This document shows positions 60,688-64,000 of a stretch of 64,000 nt of DNA, one piece after another. This DNA comes from Umbelopsis ramanniana AG. Taxonomy: Eukaryota > Mucoromycota > Umbelopsidomycetes > Umbelopsidales > Umbelopsidaceae. The position numbers and the translations under genes are program-made. How positions within the stretch are numbered: the stretch's first letter is position 1; the number at the start of each line of letters is the position of its first letter. The DNA lies in NCBI RefSeq assembly GCF_025399195.1, contig NW_026252120.1, positions 1-64,000 of the forward strand. The letters run 5' to 3'. The notes below the pieces were generated by a model. That model saw only the letters and a program-made list of their open reading frames with translations, searched no databases and was not told where the DNA came from.

Positions 60688-61188
60688 ATGTCTGCCCCTA
60701 CCACAAATCAAAACACTGAGAACCAATCACAGCCATCCCAGATTGTTGGCAACATCAAGCAATACGCTGGTATTGCTGAAGAGACCATTGGCAATGCCCT
60801 TGGTAGCCAAGCCTGGACTGACTCTGGTAAGCAGCTCAAGGAAGAGGGTCTTCAAGAGATCCAAAAAGCAAAGGAGGTCACCGCTCAAGCTGCTCCCAAC
60901 AAGACCAATGCCAACGTCAACTCCGTTGTGGGTGGAATTAAGGAGGAAGTCGGTAACTTGTTAGGCAACGCCGAAATGGCCACCAGCGGTGCTCAACAAC
61001 GTCAAAAGGGACACACTGAATACGAAGCTGCCAAGGCTGGTGAATACCTTGAAGGTGCTGGCGATGCCGTTCGCGGAAAGGTTGAAGGTACCGTCGGTAA
61101 GCTTGTTGGCGATGAGGAAGCTCAGGCACACGCAGAACAATTGCACTTGAGCGGAAAGCAAGCCATGCAATTGAACGAACCCAAATAA
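60688..61188 (+). CDS. CsbD-like stress-response protein
   Basis: An intronless 166-codon gene. The protein is hydrophilic, rich in Ala, Gly, Gln, Glu and Lys, and contains three related helical repeats of the CsbD type, each with a 'G.IK...G...E..GN..G' pattern: GNIKQYAGIAEETIGNALGS, GGIKEEVGNLLGNAEM and GDAVRGKVEGTVGKLVGDEE. Such proteins are small, heat-stable and induced by stress in bacteria and fungi; the mechanism is unknown. Strong codon bias and a TATA box suggest high inducible expression. The in-frame Met 20 codons upstream is in the leader and was not chosen. Confidence 0.85.
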   Translation: MSAPTTNQNTENQSQPSQIVGNIKQYAGIAEETIGNALGSQAWTDSGKQLKEEGLQEIQKAKEVTAQAAPNKTNANVNSVVGGIKEEVGNLLGNAEMATSGAQQRQKGHTEYEAAKAGEYLEGAGDAVRGKVEGTVGKLVGDEEAQAHAEQLHLSGKQAMQLNEPK

Positions 61189-61370
61189 GTTCATTATCAC
61201 AGATCCCCTATCCTCCACTATGTAAATCAATGTATCTGTCATATGTATAAATAATTTATTAAAAGTGAACATACTATATGCTAAATCATGCACTCGTCTG
61301 CTATGCCACTTTGAGAAGACTGTGTATATGACATGTCTATGAAAAACCCTGTCGATCGGTATATTGCATA

Positions 61371-62669
61371 TTAGATGCTTCCCGCAACACCGCCGTCACG
61401 AATACCAACGGCTTTTTCCACCACTTCGCGTAAAAGATCCACCAAGGTACAGCAAGAGATGACCAACAGAGCCTCTAATTCATCAATAGAGTCGCCACCG
61501 ACGTCGGCCATGGTTGCATTATGTAATTTAAGTTTGCCGATGTTCGTAAAGTAGCCCATACCATGACTATCAAATGAGGCGATCACTTGCCTTGGTTTGT
61601 CAATGACTTCGCAAATCATATTGTGTGTAAGTAACGAAGGTCGTGCCCATCGTAGACGTCGTGTTTTGTACTCCATTTCATAAACAAATAACAGCGGGGT
61701 GACCGTCATGTTCTTGAATTCAGTGCTGTTATCCTTCGCTTTGCTGTTGCCAATGGCTTCACCCCACGCAATGACCATTTGATTCTGGTATGCCTGCCTC
61801 TTCGTTTCAGCCACCGCTGTACCGCGTTCCAACGCTTTGCCCAATGGAATTCGATATAGTGTGTTTTGAAATCCCCAATTGTAAGAGTGTGGTTGTATCT
61901 TCCGATAGCAGAGCTTTTTCGTATCGCCCTCACCCAAAAAGATCTCATGATGTTGAGGCTTAAGAAATGAATGCTTCTTGATCTGAAATTCAGTACTGTC
62001 GACAGTATTGGTTCGTGCTGTAGACGATTTCATGGATATGGATGTATATTGCTTGGCCATTTGCATGAAGCCAGTAGCGGGTTCTTCGTTGGACTCTAGT
62101 GTGGTTGCAGCAGGGGGCGATGATAGAATGTGAGATTTATCATGATTAGCATCTTGCTTCTTGGCGGATGGAACTTCACTGTCAGGGACATCTTGTATAC
62201 TGGTTGAAACTGAATTAGTGTCAGCAGGCAAGGCGGATTCGGAGGAGGTTGCAAGTGGGATGGATGAAATGATATGAGATTGGCTGTGAGTTGCGTTGGG
62301 AGTTTCCGGCAAAGGAGGTTCTATCGCAGGGCTACTTGTTATGGCTGAGCTGGCCACAGTAGACGATGGTTTGATTGAAGGTTGCGGAGACAGGACGGAG
62401 CTGCTGGCGTCTATCACCGTCAAACCAGAGCACTGCCTGTCGTACTCTTCCACGGAGAGGCCGTGGAGTGCGTTACCCAGAATTTCAGTGTCTTTGGCAG
62501 TGACGATGTCATCTAGAGCATTAGGCTTTTCGTAAATTTGTAATTCATCGACATTGGTAGGTTCTTCGTAATAACGTTTCTGTTCCTGAGTCATTCCAAC
62601 AAGTGGCGAAAAAAGGAAGCGTAGAGGAGTTTTTAAATTTATCGAGGGCCTATTTTTGAAACTTTCCAT
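61371..62669 (-). CDS. Conserved-looking protein of unknown function with disordered N-terminal half
   Basis: An intronless 432-codon frame. Residues 1 to about 240 are Ser/Thr/Pro-rich and probably disordered. From about 245 on the sequence is globular-looking, with KKHSFLKPQHHEIFLGE, YNWGFQNTLYRIPLGK, VTPLLFVYEMEYKTRRLRWARPSLLTHNMIC, and a glycine-containing FDSHGMGYFTNIGKLKL block, ending in a helix that leads to a short Gly-rich tail. I do not recognise the family; the beta-rich C-terminal half is reminiscent of tubby/LURP-type folds, but that is a weak impression. The first Met lies 41 bp from the divergent methyltransferase start. Met26 (62594) may be the true start. Confidence 0.75.
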   Translation of the reverse strand: MESFKNRPSINLKTPLRFLFSPLVGMTQEQKRYYEEPTNVDELQIYEKPNALDDIVTAKDTEILGNALHGLSVEEYDRQCSGLTVIDASSSVLSPQPSIKPSSTVASSAITSSPAIEPPLPETPNATHSQSHIISSIPLATSSESALPADTNSVSTSIQDVPDSEVPSAKKQDANHDKSHILSSPPAATTLESNEEPATGFMQMAKQYTSISMKSSTARTNTVDSTEFQIKKHSFLKPQHHEIFLGEGDTKKLCYRKIQPHSYNWGFQNTLYRIPLGKALERGTAVAETKRQAYQNQMVIAWGEAIGNSKAKDNSTEFKNMTVTPLLFVYEMEYKTRRLRWARPSLLTHNMICEVIDKPRQVIASFDSHGMGYFTNIGKLKLHNATMADVGGDSIDELEALLVISCCTLVDLLREVVEKAVGIRDGGVAGSI

Positions 62670-62710
62670 GCATAAGCCACTCCTGCCAAGGCCGTCTCCT
62701 TTCCAAGCTA

Positions 62711-64000
62711 ATGGACTTGTCGACTTTACCTCCGTCGTTCAATGAATTTCTCAAAATCAACGACGTCGATCCAGTCATTTACACTGTAAAAGATTTGCCA
62801 AGGTTTGTTCGATGGAACACCCGATTTCCCAAATCTGAATTGCCTTCAGCCGAAGAACTCCAACAACAGTTGAGAGCGCGGAAAGTGTCGCCTGTCAAAG
62901 GTGTTGAAGGATTTTTCGGTATCCAACTTGGCGAAAATTTACCCGACAGTGAAAGCGAGAGTGACACGATGCAGAATACACGAATTGTTGATATACCAGC
63001 GTAAGACCCTTGTTCAGCATCATGGTTAAATTATACTTGACCACCTAGCTCTATTTCTGATGCCTTATCGACTTTCACTAGATACCGTGAAAACAAAATA
63101 TTCGGAATTGATCTCAGTTCTGGTCTCGCTGTACTAGCGCTACAAGTTCAGCCCAATGATCACGTACTCGATTTGTGCTGTGCTCCAGGTAATGGCCATG
63201 AAGTGATTTGATGGGCAAGGTGGAACAATGTAAAATCTGTGCTAATTGGACTTGTAGGCGCAAAGCTCTGTATGATCTCGAATATCATAGGCTCAGAGGG
63301 AACAGGAACGGTCACAGGCGTGGATATCTCACCCCATCGAGTTGCAACATGCAGGTCTCTTGTGAAGCGATATCAGGTCGCTGAACGTGTTCGACTGTTC
63401 AATGCTGATGGCACGACATTTAAGGTATATGCTCCATCTCGATTAGGAGCGCGAGTGATTAGAGAGGCAGATGGTGAGAATCCAGACCGCAAACGACAGC
63501 AAATCAGCCAGGGACAGACTGCAGAGTCTTCCAAACCTGCCAGCATTAAACCATTTTACGCGCCAAAAATTTTACGATTTGACCCGCAAATGCAAGGAGA
63601 GGAATATCTGTACGATAAGGTGAGGAATCTTAATACTTGACAATACCTGTGTAGTATAGTTTAATGATGATGAAAATGCATGCAGGTTATTGTCGATGCG
63701 GAATGTACCCACGACGGATCCATCAGTCATATATTAAAGGTTTGTTAGCTGAAGATGACCCGTCCTGTCAGCCATGTGATATTGACTTTAACGCATCGTA
63801 CCACCAGTATCAAACTTGGGGATGGGATGCTTTTGAAAAAAACTTTATGGACCCAGACCGATTACGGGATATCTGTCAATTACAGGTAAGCTTCTTTTGT
63901 GCATGAAATTTCAGCCTACTTTGGCTTATAATGCTAACTCAATGGGGGGTGACAGCGAAACCTCATAGAGTCAGGCTGGTCATTACTGGTAGACGACGGC
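62711..64000 (+). CDS. NOL1/NOP2/sun-family RNA (cytosine-5) methyltransferase (partial, 3' end missing)
   Basis: Six exons visible: 62711-63000, 63082-63188, 63258-63619, 63686-63739, 63808-63885, 63956 to beyond the window. SAM-dependent m5C methyltransferase acting on tRNA or rRNA. Motif I is LDLCCAPGAKLCMIS, followed by GVDISPHRVATCRSLVKRYQV, an ADGTTF block, and motif IV in the form VIVDAECTHDGS (usually D.PCSG/T), a variant found in one eukaryotic NSUN branch. The YQTWGWDAFEKNF...RLRDICQLQRNLIESGW segment precedes the motif VI Cys, which lies outside. An apparent frame break after HILK is explained by an intron 63740-63807. Substrate cannot be assigned. Confidence 0.87.

Noticed and set aside
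63740-63807. Apparent frameshift in the methyltransferase after HILK
   Set aside because: A GT...CCACCAG intron removes the out-of-frame part and joins HILK to YQTWGWDAF, which fits the family.

Overview
The window reads as nuclear DNA of a filamentous fungus. Genes are split by many short introns (mostly 50 to 120 nt, GTAAGT-like donors, up to 12 per gene). Both strands are used, there are no operons, and the protein set is fungal (PHO84-type phosphate symporter, ChAPs exomer subunit, POM152, Gpa-type G-alpha, CsbD-like stress protein). The overall style, the protein wording and the AT-rich spacers suggest an early-diverging fungus, most likely Mucoromycota (Mucorales). That placement is inference, not something I could test. 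All exon joins below were built by hand from reading frame, splice signals and remembered family motifs. Every multi-exon model closes in frame arithmetically.

Layout. Bases 1-7800 are gene-poor: the last exon of mitochondrial ATP synthase beta, a phosphate transporter (PHO84-like, minus), and long spacers with one decayed zinc-finger-like remnant. From 7.8 kb on genes are dense: 5'-nucleotidase family protein, mevalonate kinase (ERG12), ChAPs exomer subunit (BUD7/BCH1-like), TFIIIC TPR subunit (TFC4), a small presequence-like protein, vacuolar Ca2+/H+ exchanger (VCX1), ribosomal protein eS19, a disordered nuclear-looking protein, nucleoporin POM152, a Ste20/PAK-type kinase, CTU2/NCS2 (tRNA thiolation), a mitochondrial-type methionine aminopeptidase, a dienelactone hydrolase, a sarcosine/fructosyl-amine oxidase-like flavoenzyme ending in AKL, and a polytopic membrane protein. 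After these come two unknown proteins, DIM1 rRNA dimethylase, a scramblase-family protein, cohesin RAD21/SCC1, a small secreted cysteine-rich peptide, a G-alpha subunit, GINS subunit SLD5, Pol epsilon histone-fold subunit DPB4, an MFSD6-like transporter, a CsbD-like protein, an unknown 432-aa protein, and the start of a NOL1/NOP2/sun-family RNA methyltransferase cut by the window end.

Relations between genes. Several neighbours are head-to-head with 40-180 bp between start codons (CTU2/MAP, membrane protein/371-aa protein, DIM1/scramblase, SLD5/DPB4, 432-aa protein/NSUN). The SLD5/DPB4 pair is functionally coherent: both proteins belong to the replisome around CMG helicase and Pol epsilon, and the gap between them holds an ACGCGT (MCB-type) hexamer. 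RAD21, another G1/S-type gene, has two ACGCG cores just upstream of its start.

The most novel-looking item is a two-exon gene at 53228-53536. It encodes a 70-aa protein with a signal peptide and eight cysteines in its mature part, placed 35 nt after a TATA box. I saw no CRISPR, rRNA, convincing tRNA or intact transposon.
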